Assembly (NCBI GenBank): GCA_027924585.1
Contig: BSBM01000252.1
Location: 8,866,001-8,930,000, forward strand
DNA length: 64,000 bases
Direction: 5' to 3'
From: Larix kaempferi
Taxonomy: Eukaryota > Streptophyta > Pinopsida > Pinales > Pinaceae
This document shows, one piece after another, positions 1 through 11,453 of this stretch. The position numbers and the translations under genes are program-made. Position 1 is the first letter of the stretch. Each line of letters starts with the position of its first letter. Below the pieces are notes generated by a model. The model was not told the origin of the DNA and ran no database searches. It worked only from the letters and a program-made list of their open reading frames with translations.

Positions 1-1501
1 AGCTGTTCTTTAAAATTTTGAAAGAACTTTATTCTTTTCATTTTTCTCATTGCTTTGACAATAATGTCCATGCAATGTGCAGGAACAAATGCTTGCAAAA
101 AATGTTGCAATGAAATTCAGTTTACTGTCAATAGAAAGCTTGTTAGACGACATTTTTGCATAGGGAAAATAAAAAGCTTATACTGTTGCTGTAAAAGCAC
201 ATCTAGAACATCAAAACTTTGTCTTTAAGTTCGATTTGGGCTTCCAGCTATGGTAATTTTTTTTACTTTCTTGATAGTGTATGCTATTTAAATAGCTCTT
301 GCTTTCATGTATTGCATAGCTTCGTCGACAATTTTGAAACTTTGCCACTGATATTTCCATAACAATTATCTCTATAGATAATAACCTATACAGAGCAAAT
401 AGAATTTTGTTTTGATATGAATGCTGTCATACAATGCTTGTAGCAAAAACAATTTCTTTTCCCGTATTTAATAATATTCTTTTTCCTAGTTGGCCTCATT
501 GCATTTTGCAACTTGACTAATGAAACCTCATCAAACATGAGAAATAGATCTTAAACAATGTGTTATTTGAACAATGTGTTATTCTTTCACTAGTCATTGT
601 CATGATTGCTATGGACACTTGATATAATTGGGCTACAGCTATCATGGATAGAACTCCTTTTCTTTTTCCATTTTTTTCTATTATGTTTTAGTGGACAGCT
701 CATTGACATAGTTGATGTATATATATTCTCTCTGTTATATCAAATTTCTCATGAAAACTATATCAATCTTAGATTTCCAAAATTTTGATTTCAAAGAAAG
801 TGTAGGGAGTTTCCATGATACAGAGATCTCCGATGGGCCAGGTGACCACAAAAATGGAGGGCAAAAAATCTGCATGAGCATGTTAAATGGAATCATTATA
901 GATCCTTCTTTGTTTGATAGCCCATCATACACTCAGTGTGTTCAAGCCCACTATTGTATTTTTTCCACCTCTTATGGCTGCTATAAGCTCACTACGTATG
1001 AATGTTGGTCCATATACATCCACAAGGCAAGCTAAATAGAAAATATGTTAGATCCGGATCACTACTGAATGAATTGAAATGATGGGCGGGGCTTCAAACT
1101 TCAGTTTGGAGGGGAAGTAAATCTTAGATTTCCAAAATTTTGATTTTCAAAGAAAGTGTAGGCTAAGAAAATATGATTGACACCATAAAGTGTCTTGATT
1201 TGTAAAACATTGTTTTTTCAAAAATGTTGTGACTGTGCATGTATTCAGTTACCCATGAAACATGAAACCTATTAGCCGCATGCTCTTCCCAATTCTAAAA
1301 GCCTCTCTACATGTGCATTGATATGTCCAAAGATCTTCTAGCTTCTAGTCATTTCTCTCACAACATTTGTTCTCTTGCAACAGCGGTGGCAATGTCGAGA
1401 ACATTGCCACCATATGGCTCTTGTTTATTTCTAACCCATAGTCTAACCAACATTGATAAAAAAAAAAAATTAATGGATTTCTTTGTCACAAGTAACTTAG
1501 A
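1..1501. other. No recognisable gene; one dispersed direct repeat
   Basis: AT-rich sequence with only short open frames and no domain I recognise. A segment of about 42 bases at 765-806 recurs almost exactly at 1120-1162, one T longer, in direct orientation about 355 bases apart. I see no LTR, poly(A) tail or inverted termini tying these to a transposon family. The frame near 1311-1568 runs into the duplicated region from 1502 and is not a credible gene. Confidence 0.5.
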
Positions 1502-1907
1502 CAAATCTCACAACCTTGAAAAGACGAGCAAATCAAAGTGTGAAACCAGCGGAGCAATGCCCAGCTGAAAAGGATGCAATTTACATTAAGTTTATGATAC
1601 AAAGGTGATGTTGACTTCATTATCTAAAAATAATAATAAATTATTCTTTATTTACCGTCAACAAACGTTTTTTCCATTAAATTTATGAAAAAACAGTAGA
1701 AATCTACCTAAAGATTGTCTTCACGGGTTTTTCCCAAGTCTAAATGAAGAAATTGTGGCATTTAACAATTTAAAATTAGAAGATTTCCCAAAATTTTCCA
1801 CGCGGTTTTGGCGAGTCTAAAAGTTATTGATTTTTATCCTTTTGATTAATGTAATGGTACTGCGGTGATTCATTTAATGTGAGTGCGTGATTCTTTTGAT
1901 TAATTTA
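1502..1907 (+). repeat. Duplicated upstream region of the receptor-kinase locus (copy 1)
   Basis: This stretch matches 45255-45690, the region upstream of the intact receptor kinase. Both begin at a shared run reading aaatctcacaaccttgaaaa and share the tail of a short reading frame that ends FMIQR-stop, followed by the same AT-rich promoter-like blocks. Relative to the other copy there is a one-base insertion near 1523 that shifts the short frame. The 3' side jumps directly from promoter-type sequence into LRR coding sequence, so the TATA region, signal peptide and first LRRs are missing. Confidence 0.8.
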
Positions 1908-2190
1908 ATGGATGCCGCAGGTTCCATTCCCCCCACTCTCGGTGGATGCCGCAGTTTACGGAACTTGACTCTTCCGCTTAACAATCTCACCGGAAACATT
2001 CCCGCAGAACTATGCGTTCTCCCCAACTTGCAATGCCTTAGCTTATGGCAAAACAATCTAATGGGTACAATCCCGCACTGCTTGGGAAACGTATCCTCTT
2101 TGGACATCATAGCTTTGTCTGAAAACCAGTTGACTGGACACATTCCTGCTTCTCTCTTCAATTGTACGAAGTTTCAAATCATCGACTTAG
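1908..2190 (+). pseudogene. Truncated LRR receptor-kinase fragment (about 3-4 LRRs)
   Basis: The frame from the ATG at 1908 encodes plant-type LRRs (motifs GSIPPTLGGCRSLRNL, LTGNIPAELCVLPNL, GTIPHCLGN). It is nearly identical to residues about 131-205 of the intact receptor kinase at 46377-49622. It then jumps, within an LRR, to sequence matching the parent's NQLTGHIP and IPASLLNCTKF repeats, so several repeats were deleted by LRR-to-LRR recombination. At about 2188 the coding sequence stops and unrelated DNA begins, identical to that starting at 54811. No signal peptide, transmembrane segment or kinase remains. The ATG lies at the promoter-LRR junction and is probably fortuitous. The frame stays open to 2243, but the last 18 codons come from the fused DNA. 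Confidence 0.85.
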
Positions 2191-2243
2191 GCATTCCTTA
2201 CTTCAAATTTGGGTATGCTGCAATCTTTGTTCTTCAATTTTGA

Positions 2244-3389
2244 TGCTACAGGATGTCATATAATTTTCCTAGCTCTTCCTTAAAATAGGTTGTATGGCTC
2301 CTTTGTCTGCTAAAGGCTATACCTAAATTTCATTTGTCTCCAAATCAATAGCATAAAACCTCCAACGATACCCAAATTTCCCATACCTTTCATATTGTAG
2401 ACCATACACAAGAAGAAATCAAACCCTATAGTTAAGGCTCTATTACAACCGAATTTGTATGCAGGCAAAATAGATCCTAACCCACTAGCACAACCTAGGC
2501 GGAAAAAAGGTTATTCCTCATTATCACCTCAACTCACAACCTCTCACTACAGGCTTTGTCTTTAAACCTAAGCCTAGGGGGGTATCCCAATTAGATTGAT
2601 TGTTTATTTGAGTTTAGATGAATAATATATCGATATTAAAGTTAGTTTAGACTATTGCAAGGCACAATGTATAATATAAATTTAGCTCATGCACTTAGGA
2701 AAAAGCTTAAACAACATGTGAGATAGTCATTAACTATAGATGTTCAAATTTAGCTAATGAATTTATTATAATATTCAATAACAATGGTAAACTCAATAGC
2801 AATGCTTCTCAAGATATTCAATATAAAAAATAAGCAATGAAACCACACAATATCCCAAATCCACAATTCAAGATAATATCAATTAATAATATTGATTTAG
2901 CAATATATCTAACTTGTTCCACTAAATCAATTGTATCTCATCAATTAAGCACAATAACCATTGATTTAGTAAAAGTAGCAATAACCACTTATGTTAGATG
3001 AATCCAAATGCCAAGACACCATCAATAGCACTTGGATTATTAGTTATTAGTGATTAGAGCTCAAAGGACTTAGTGGTTAAAACCACTGAAAAATTCCTTC
3101 TTGTATCTTAGAAAAATTAACTCTGGAAATTACTAAAAATAATAAAAATGCAAAAGTTCTAGAATTATTATAGCTAAGAAAATTACTAAAAATAGCACTT
3201 GAACTTATATCTTTTCCTATCTAGCTATTGCAAATTATGAGTTATATATTATTCGAAAATTGAGGAAAAGTGCAGCAAAGCAATTCTTTCTAGATATCGG
3301 ATCAATTGCAATAATACCTCAAGAAAAGATCAGTAATAAAATTGTCTAATCATGAGATAAATACCAAAGTTTTGAATCTAGATAATGTT
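2244..3389. other. AT-rich non-coding flank of COP-A
   Basis: No gene seen. The sequence is present in both copies of the block (here and about 54870-56000), including a short C-rich and G-rich spot near 2570-2590. In the other copy a run of about 13 bases near 2933-2945 (around cttgttccactaaa) is missing. Nothing indicates a promoter or RNA gene. Confidence 0.5.
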
Positions 3390-3394
3390 CAATG

Positions 3395-4614
3395 TGTTGA
3401 AAAAGTACCTAGGAAGTGTTTGTTCACCTAGTGGTGCCTTGGGGTGGACAAGAACACTTTAAGTTGTGACCCCTAGTCATATTTAATTAATGAAGTGAGA
3501 TGCACTTTATATTTTTAAAGTGACTTCATTAAAAGTTAAAAAGTCATGATATCCTAACTTCATATTTTAAATTAAAGTCAAGTGAGTAAGTAATTAGATG
3601 AGGGTGTCTCTACTTTATTAAATGTCATGAGGTGCACTAAATGACATTTATTAATTATTAAATGAGCATTTAATGAGAACCATCCATCTAATTTAATATT
3701 AACCATTGGATTGAAAGAGAAAGTTATGATGAACAAAAAGGGCTAGGGCAAGGCATTCTAATTCATTATTCATTTTTCGAAGAGAAAGTTTGGAGAGGAG
3801 CAAGAGAGAAAACTAGGTTTTGAGAGAAGTCGATCTAGAGAGAAGAAGACAAGCTCTGGGCACATTTCTCAAGGAATCCGTACAGGTTCAGCAATGAAGG
3901 AATCCGTACAGCAGGTTTATTTGGCACAAATTTCGAGGTGAAGGTCGTACTGTACTTGTATCTACAGTGGCACAGAATGCAAGAAACTTTCTACACATAA
4001 ATCGAGAAGAAGTACATCAGCATTAATTGATGTCCATACAGGTCGTACTTTCCACAGATTTCGAGGAAGGTACAATGACATTTATTGTTGTCCATACAGT
4101 TTGGTTTTTATGCACAGAATTTGAGGAGGTTTGCACAAATTTCGAGGTCACATGTGGGAGACCGTACAACATTAATTGGCACAATTTTAAGGAACAGAAA
4201 ATTGGGCAGTTGTACATGGCACAGATTTCGAGAAGAAGTTGAGATAAGTACTGTTGTATATTTTGTGTAATTTCTCTCTCTTAAGAAAATAAAAATTGTC
4301 TCTCCCAAGCAGGTTTTCCCTTCGGGGTTTTATCCTGGGCTATTGGCCAAAAATTTCTTGTGTCATTTTAATGGTTGAATGGTTGTTATTAATTTTCGTG
4401 TCATTTTAATGGTTGAATGGTTGTTATTAATTTTCTGAGAATGAAGTTATTGGCTGAAAATTAATTTTATGAATTTTAATGTTGAAAAGTATCTCATGTG
4501 TTTTAAGTTGAAGCCAATTTTTTATGAAAATTTGTGCATATTGGGGTTTGGGCATTAAACCCTGCATAGAAGCTTCTAAAGCTTGAAACCGGGTTGGGAT
4601 GTGAAAAACTTTCA
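3395..4614 (+). repeat. 5' LTR of COP-A
   Basis: 1,220 bases, TGTTG at the left end and TTCA at the right, immediately followed by the primer site. It matches 9087-10271, 56006-57161 and 61631-62816. From about 3888 to 4240 it contains an irregular array of two alternating degenerate motifs, one like CCGTACAG and one like GCACAAATTTCGAG, 40-60 bases apart. A 33-base run near 4378-4434 is duplicated in this LTR only. Confidence 0.93.
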
Positions 4615-4632
4615 TGGTGTCCGAGCGCATTT
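4615..4632 (+). other. Primer-binding site of COP-A
   Basis: Directly after the LTR end lies tggtgtccgagcgc; COP-B has tggtgtcagagcgc at 57162. This resembles the TGGTATCAGAGC site of plant Copia elements, which is complementary to the 3' end of initiator methionine tRNA. Two changes from that consensus are seen in COP-B and one more in COP-A. Confidence 0.75.
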
Positions 4633-4816
4633 AAAAGTTCAGAAGTTAAACATTCAGAAAATAGGGGTTTACAGAAGAAGAAAAAAAATCAGATTTGAAG
4701 AAAACGGTGGTTTGTGGAAAAATTTTCAGATTTGGAGAAGTTAGGGTTTTGAAGAAAATTTTCAAAATTTAGAAAAAGTTCTTGAACAGGTTAGTTGAAC
4801 ATTACAGGTTGTAGCC

Positions 4817-5638
4817 ATGGTGGTTGGACTTAGAGTTGAGTACAGACTAAATGGGGTTGCAAATTTTAGCCCATGGAAGGCTAGAATTAAGTTGATACTG
4901 GAGGAAAATGAGCTATGGGACATAGTGAACAGTACAACGGCAAATCCTGTAACAGTTCCTGTTGATGCTACTGATAAGGAAGCCTTTATGAAGAAGGATG
5001 TGAAAGCGAGGAGGATCATACTTGATGCCGTGAAGGATCATGTGATCCCTCATATTTCAGCGAAAGATCGTGCTTTTCAGATGTGGACTTCTTTTACCAA
5101 TCTTTACCAAAGTTCTAATGAGAATAGGAAGATGGTGTTAAGGGAGAAGTTGAATAATGTGCATATGAGCAAAGGGGAAGGCATGGCTTCCTATCTCACC
5201 AAGATTACACAGGTGAGGGATGAGCTTGCAGCTGTAGGTGAGGTTATACAGGGCACTGAGATGGTGCGTACAACCTTAAATGGCATAAGTCAACAGTGGA
5301 GTGTGTTCGCGCAGACTACTATTGGTTGAGAGAACATGCCTACATGGGATCGTTTGTGGGATGATTTCACACAGGAGGAGACACGCAGAGGATACTTATA
5401 GGGCAGTTCATCACATCATAGAGATGATGAGGAGAATGTGGTGTTGGCAGCAAAAGGTAAGAAGAAGAAGAAGCTCAAGAAGGGTCCCAAGGGTGGGGAC
5501 AAGCAACATACAGGTGAGCAGAAGAAAGACTTGAGTAAAGTCAATTGTTTCGCATGTCAGAAGTTTGGACACTATGCTGTACAGTGTCCGAACAAGAAGA
5601 AAAAAGGGCAGCAGACAGTAGCGACAACAAAGATGGAT
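4817..5638 (+). pseudogene. gag: COP-A gag (nucleocapsid) with CCHC zinc knuckle, interrupted
   Basis: The ATG at 4817 opens a frame typical of plant Copia gag: an N-terminal part with FSPWKARIKLILEENELWD, a mid part with MWTSFTNLYQSSNENRKMVL, then a lysine-rich stretch and the zinc knuckle CFACQKFGHYAVQC (5546-5587, all four ligands present). Gag packages the element RNA in virus-like particles. The frame is broken by TGA at 5327-5329 (COP-B has CGA here) and by TAG at 5399-5401, which COP-B shares. The product would therefore be cut before the knuckle. Confidence 0.9.
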
Positions 5639-7100
5639 GATTTTTCCTCACGGTTTGAGGAAGAGTTCTCTCTATATGCTGGATGTACAGAGAGGACATC
5701 TTTCACCAACAGTGATATGGAGATTAACATGGAGGATCAAATTCAGTGTTCGTTATTGGTTGGCCATTATTTTAGTGCTACCACTACTACTTCCACTTGG
5801 TACATTGATAGTGGGGCTTCGATCCATATGACAGGTGTACGTGATGTGTTCACAGAGATGACTGAGACAGGCTTGAGTCTTGAGGTGGTATTGGGAGATG
5901 ACATAGTTGTGAGAGCAGTTGGGAGAGGGACTATTACCTTTGAGAGGGAGTCCATGCAGCCTATGTCATTGAGGGATGTCTTGTATGTCCCTGGGCTGAA
6001 GAAGAACCTTGTTTGAGTTTCCGCTATTGAGGACATGGGCTTTGGAGTATGTGTTCTAGATGGGAAAGTTCATATCTTTCCCAGAGCAGCAGGACCATCT
6101 ACTTCATGTGCCATTGGAGTTAGATGTGGGAAATTGTACAAGCTTCTCTTCTAGCCTCATCATGCATTAGTCCATACTAGCAGTAGCATCAAGATATGTG
6201 AGTTGTGGCACAGGAGGATGGGCCACCTGCATCATTCGACATTGAGGTTGTTAAGGGAGATGTCGACAGGTTTGCCTCAGTTTAGCACAGAGCAGGGTGG
6301 TGTGTGTAGAGGGTGTGCTTTGGGAAAGTACACCAAGACTACTTTTCCGAGCAGTGACACCAGAGCAGGTGGGATTCTGTATTTGATTCATTCATATTTA
6401 TGTAGACCGATGTATTCAACTTCTGTGACAGGTTTTGAGTACTATATCATTTTCATTGATGACCACTCCAAGAAGACGTGGATCTACTTTCTGAGAAGTA
6501 AACAATCTCAGGAAGTCTTGCAGAGGTTCCAAGATTTCAAAGCTCTTGTGGAGAACCAAACAAGTAGGAGGATTCGGGCACTCAGGTCAGACAATGGGGG
6601 TGAGTACACCTCCAAGTAGTTTGATGAGTTTTGCAGACAAGAGGGCATCCGGAGGTAGTTGATAGTTCCTTACACTCCACAGCAGAATGGAGTTGCGGAA
6701 AGGAAGAACAGGGCGGTAGTAGGTGCAGATAGAGCTATGTTTCATGATCAGAGTTTTCCTTTCTTTATATGGGCAGAGGCCTGTAGTACTGTTGTTTATG
6801 TTCAGAACAGGAGTCCACACCGAGAATTGGGGTGTAAAAATCCTGAGGAGATTTTCACCGGAAAGAGACCTGAGATAGGTCACTTTCGCATTTTTGGATG
6901 CCTTGCATACTCTCATGTCCCTTCTGAGAAGAGGACAAAGTTAGAGCCTACAACGGAGAAAGGCATATTTGTTGGATACGATGAGACTTCGAAGGCTTTT
7001 CACATATACCTTCATGCACAGAAGAAAGTTGTGGTGAGGAGGGAAGTCATATTTGAGGAGGAGAAAGCCTTCAGGAAGTCTTATGGTTCCGAGGTGGAGG
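5639..7100 (+). pseudogene. pol: COP-A protease and integrase region, interrupted
   Basis: The aspartic protease signature is WYIDSGASIHMTG, with its catalytic Asp at 5807-5809. A pre-integrase His/Cys domain follows (HRRMGHLHH ... CRGCALGKY, about 6206-6345). The integrase core shows FIDDHSKKTW, RSDNGGEY and PQQNGVAERKNR, the three acidic positions of the D-D-E catalytic triad. Breaks are TGA 6014-6016, TAG 6152-6154, TAG 6617-6619 and TAG 6656-6658. The last two are shared with COP-B and so predate the duplication; the first two are unique to this copy. Confidence 0.9.
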
Positions 7101-7547
7101 AGCAGCAGATTGTATCTCCACAAGTGACAGGGTCACAGAGTCAGAATACAAGGTCACAGGTTTCAGGTGTGATTGGGTCACAGGTTATAGGTTCGTTAGT
7201 TTTAGGGATCAGTCTACAGGGACTTCTGGTACAGGGAAAGGTTCACGAGTCACAGGTTCACAGGTTTCACCTTCATGTGATCAAGTGGTACAGGTTCAGG
7301 ATCACCAGGCTTAGGATCTCATAACACAAGTACTTCTTCAGGTAGACAGTTGTCTGATGAGGAGGCTATGGAGGAGCACCTACAGGAGGAAGCTACTTCC
7401 AAGAAACATAAGCCAAGTTGGCTTAAGGATTTTGTGAAGGAAGCTGAGTAGTCTGTGGGACCGCCCAAGAGGGTGGTCAAGGAGAGTAAAGCACCATAGA
7501 GATTTTCCAGTTATATGGTAATGATGACTAGCTTGAGTGATTCCGAG

Positions 7548-9047
7548 CCTACTACATTTGAGGAGGCTAACCCACACCAGGTTTGGAGAGATGCCATGAT
7601 GGAAGAGTACAAATCCATCATGAAGAATGGGGTGTGGGAGATTTTTCCGAGACCATAGGGGAAGTCAGTGGTGACTTCAAAGTGGCTCTATAAGATCAAG
7701 CGTGCTGCAGATGGCAGGATCGACAAGTACAAAGCTCGTTTTGTTGCACGAGGGTTCTCACAGGTAGAGGGAGTTGATTACTATGAGACCTTCGCATCGG
7801 TTGCTAGATTTTCTTTGATCATAGCAGTGATCTCCGTTGTGGCAGATATGGGTTGGAGGATTCATCAGATGGATGTGAAAACCGCTTTTCTGAATTGTTT
7901 TCTACAGGAGGAGGTATATCTAGAGCAGCCTCAGGGCTTTGAGATAAATGCGAGAGATTCACATGTTTGTAGGCTGAAAAATGCCTTGTATGGTCTAAAG
8001 CAAGCCCCTCGGGCTTGGTATTCCAAGATTGATTCTCATTTTCTATCGATTGGGTTTCAGAAGAGTGAGGCAGATCCCAACCTATACTACATTGTGGTTG
8101 GTGGTGTTCTGCTCATTCTTCTGCTATATGTTGATGGCTTGTTCATTACGGGAGGAGAGCACATGATTGAAGCTTGTAAGAAAGATCTTGCTTCAGAGTT
8201 TGAGATGGTCGACCTTGGACTGGTGCATTACTATATGGGGATGGAGGTATGGCAGGAGGATGGACATGTTTTCCTGAGTCAGGGAAAGTATGCTGCAGAC
8301 ATTCTGAAGAGATTTCAGATGGAGGGTTGCAGGGCCATGTCCACACCTATGACCACCAACTGGATGAAGCTTCATGCTTCTGAGGGAGAGTTGGTGGATC
8401 CTACATTATATCGTCAGTTGATTGGTTCATTGATGTATTTGGCCAACACCAGGCCAGATATGAGTTTTGCAGTTAACACTCTTAGTCAGTTCATGGTGGA
8501 GCCCAGGAAAGTGCACTGGATAGTTGCAAAACATGTGTTGAGATACCTTTCTGGTACTGTAGATTTTGGTTTGGACTACAGGAGATCTGATGGAGTGGGA
8601 TTGGTTGGCTTTACAGATTCAGATTGGGCAGATAGTGTTTCGAACCAGAAGAGCACTTCCGGTTGTTGTTTTAGTTTGGGCTCAGCAATTGTGTCTTGGT
8701 TCAGTCGGAAACAGAAGTCCGTAGCATTGAGTTCTGTAGAGGCCGAGTATATGGCTGCCAGTCAAGCCAGTTGTGAAGCCTTATGGCTTCGCAAGTTGAT
8801 GGTTGATTTATTTGGTCAGGTGATGGGACCCACTGTGATACATTGTGACAATCGGAGTTGCATCAGGCTCTCTGAGAATCTGGTATTTTATGACAAGTCT
8901 AAACACATTGAGATCAGGTATCATTTCATTAGAGATTATGTTCAGAGAGGAGCAACACAGTTGCAGTATATTTCTACTCATGAGCATGTGGTTGACATTC
9001 TCACGAAGTATTTGGGTAGAGGGAAGCATGTCTATTTCAGAGACTAG
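7548..9047 (+). pseudogene. pol: COP-A reverse transcriptase and RNase H, altered active site
   Basis: A long open frame (7668-9047) carries the Copia RT (SKWLYKIK, KARFVARGFSQ, QMDVKTAFLNC, LYGLKQAPRAWY) and RNase H (TDSDWA, SSVEAEYMA, NRSCIRLSENLVF, KHIEIRYHFIRDYV), ending KHVYFRD-stop. The RT catalytic motif at 8127-8138 reads YVDG; the second Asp of YVDD, which coordinates the catalytic metal, is changed (gac to ggc). COP-B keeps YVDD. A TAG at 7656-7658 cuts the start of RT off from the upstream frame. The spacer 7100-7540 between integrase and RT is frameshifted and repetitive. Confidence 0.93.
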
Positions 9048-9074
9048 ATGGCAGTGGTGAAGAACACCTTCCTC

Positions 9075-9086
9075 GGTAAGAGGGAG
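9075..9086 (+). other. Polypurine tract of COP-A
   Basis: The purine run ggtaagagggag abuts the TGTTG start of the 3' LTR at 9087. This is the usual plus-strand primer position. COP-B has the same run before 61631. Confidence 0.75.
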
Positions 9087-10271
9087 TGTTGAAAAAGAAC
9101 CTAGGAAGTGTTTGTTCACCTAGTGGTGCCTTGGGGTGGACAAGAACACTTTATGTTGTGACCCCTAGTCATATTGAATTAATGAAGTGAGATGCACTTT
9201 ATATTTTTAAAGTGACTTCATTAAAAGTTAAAAAGTCATGATATCCTAAGTTCATATTTTAAATTAAAGTCAAGTGAGTAATTAATTACATGAGGGTGTC
9301 TCTACTTTATTAAATATCATGAGGTGCACTAAATGACATTTATTAGTTATTAAATGAGCATTTAATGAGAACCATCCATCTAATTTAATATTGACCATTG
9401 GATTGAAAGAGGAAGATATGATGAACAAAAAGGGCTAGGGCAAGGCATTCTAATTCATTATTCACTTTTCAAAGAGAAAGTTTGGAGAGGAGGAGCAAGA
9501 GAGGAAACTAGGTTTTGAGAGAAGTCGACCTACAGAGAAGAAGACAAGTTTTGGGCACATTTCTCAAGGAATCCGTATAGGTTCACCAGTGAAGGAATCC
9601 GTACAGCAGGTTTATTTGGCATAGATTTCTAGGTGAAGGTTGTACTGTACCTGTATGTACAGTGGCACAGGATTCGAGAAGCTTTCTACACAAAAATCGA
9701 GAAGAAGTACATCAGCATTAATTGTTGTCCGTACAGACCATACTTTTCACAAATTTTGAGGAAGGTACAACAACATTTATTGATGTCCATACAGTCTGGT
9801 TTTTATGCACATAATTTGAGGAGGTTTGCACAAATTTCGAGGTCACATATGGGAAACTGTACAACATTAATTGGCAAAGTTTTCGAGAATAGAAAAGTGG
9901 CCAGCCATACATGGCACAGATTTCGAGAAGAAGTTGAGATAAGTATTGTTGTATATTTTGTGTGATTTCTCTCTCTGAAGAAAATAAAAATTGTCTCTCC
10001 CAAATAGGTTTTCCCTTCGGGGTTTTATCCTGGGCTATTGGCCAAAAATTTCCTGTGTCATTTTAATGGTTGAATGGTAGTTATTAATTTTCTGAGAATG
10101 AAGTTTTTGACTGAAAATTAATTTCCAGAATTTTAATGGTGAAAAGTATCTCATGTGTTTTAAGTTGAAGTCAAATATTTATGAAAATTTGTGCATACTG
10201 GGGTTTGGGCATTAAACCATGCAGAGAAGCTTCTAAAGCTTGAAACTGGGTTGGGATGTGAAAAACTTTCA
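9087..10271 (+). repeat. 3' LTR of COP-A
   Basis: 1,185 bases, partner of 3395-4614. It shares with the COP-B 3' LTR several variants absent from both 5' LTRs, for example gaggaggagcaagagagg and gaatagaaaagtggccagcc. It ends aactttca and is followed by cgatg, a mutated copy of the caatg target duplication. Confidence 0.93.
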
Positions 10272-11453
10272 CGATGAAGTACACAATTTTTTTTTATTTT
10301 TTTATAAATTTTTTATGAAAAATAAATGTGAAAATAAAAGGGTAAACAACGATTGTAATTTCTAGATTTGTATTCCATGTTAATTTTATAAAATAAAATT
10401 GATCTAAGCTATTACCAAGGAATAATTAACAAATTTCTGAATTTTAATATTTTATGAATAGAAAATCTAGAAATAAAGAAGATCTATTCAAGGTCTATTA
10501 ATATATCTAAGTGAAATATAAAATATTTTTTGGATTTTTCTTTTAGGGATAGATTTCACTTACTAAACAAAAAGTTAAAAGTCATTTAATTTTGTTTTTA
10601 TGGATGGTTGCAAGAGAAATAAAAGAGACACGTACTTTACCTTTTTTTGGAGCTGTGGAATCAACAAAAAAAAATCACCAATGCACTTGTTCCACAAATA
10701 TCATCTAGAAAGAATAAGTGCTCAAGGCCTCCAACCCTTCATAAATCTATTAGAAGCTATAATCATGCAAACAAAAAGGGAGGATGGACTCCTCTTCTAC
10801 TTTTACTTGAGTGAAACCCTGCACTACAAGGAATTAGATTTGCAAAAAAAATTAAAATATAAATTCCAATTTATATTAAAAATCTATCAAAATTTACAAA
10901 GAAAAAGAAGCCAAGTGGCTATTAAGCATGAGTCCAAATTTATGCTAGTAAAAACAATTCCCCACTATCTATCAAAACAAATACACGTGTCTTATGATTA
11001 AATCAACTGCTTAAGACTAAACTTTATGCTGAGTTTTCCACTGGCCAAGGGTTATGGCCACCAAAAACTATTAGAGGGAAAATCCATACCACTAAACAAA
11101 ACACGGAACCAGAATGGAGGAGCAGTCTGCTCATAATTAATCTAATCCTCATCATAAATGAAAATGGGAGGAGAGGCATGTTGTGTATCACTTGGGCATT
11201 CTGGTTTTGCTCCCAAAGGCTTTCCTGGCTCGAAATGCTGAGAAGAAAAACAATAGATCATATGACTGTCCTGCAAATTCATATGGGATTGGATGAATGG
11301 ATTTCCTGTTAGATCCCAAGAAAGAGCATTAAGCTTAGCGTTAATTACATAATCCATGTCAACATGCGCTTGAGTGAGGTGACAAACCCAACCTTCCAAT
11401 CTATCCATTCGGGCATGCAAGATTAATCCCTAAGAACCATCATGAAAATGCTC
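10272..11453. other. Flank of COP-A inside the duplicated block; no clear gene
   Basis: This stretch is present in both block copies (10272-11453 and 62817-63999). Two short frames stay open in both: 10600-11001 on the plus strand (the twin frame is shorter), and 11142-11420 on the minus strand, 92 codons, with MDRLEGWVCHLTQ near its start. I recognise neither. In the minus frame the few differences between copies mostly change amino acids, so there is no sign of protein constraint. It could be a gag remnant or chance. Confidence 0.4.

Larger units (their letters stand above)
3395..10271 (+). mobile_element. COP-A: near-complete Ty1/Copia LTR retrotransposon, decayed
   Basis: A 6.9 kb element in Copia order: 5' LTR, tRNA primer site, gag with zinc knuckle, protease, integrase, reverse transcriptase, RNase H, purine tract, 3' LTR. 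LTRs begin TGTTG and end TTCA. The 5' flank caatg (3390-3394) matches cgatg at 10272-10276 with one change; the twin element COP-B has an unmutated caatg on both sides, confirming a 5-bp target duplication. The polyprotein is broken by several stops and frameshifts, and the RT catalytic motif is altered (YVDG instead of YVDD), so the copy is almost certainly inactive. Confidence 0.95.
2188..11453 (+). repeat. Segmental duplication, copy 1 (9.3 kb, contains COP-A)
   Basis: The whole block aligns in direct orientation with 54811-63999. The left edge is sharp: a taggcattcc word at 2188 and 54811, preceded by LRR coding sequence here and by unrelated AT-rich DNA there. The right edge is not seen because the second copy runs into the window end. 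Both copies hold the same Copia insertion and the same flanks on either side. Differences are scattered substitutions and small indels; by eye identity is in the mid-90s per cent, not computed. Confidence 0.93.

Noticed and set aside
4023-4308. ORFs repeated in all four Copia LTRs (for example 4108-4308, 9803-10003, 56715-56915, minus strand)
   Set aside because: Recurrence is explained by LTR identity and the internal motif array. They are antisense to the element, show no domain, and their lengths differ between LTRs.
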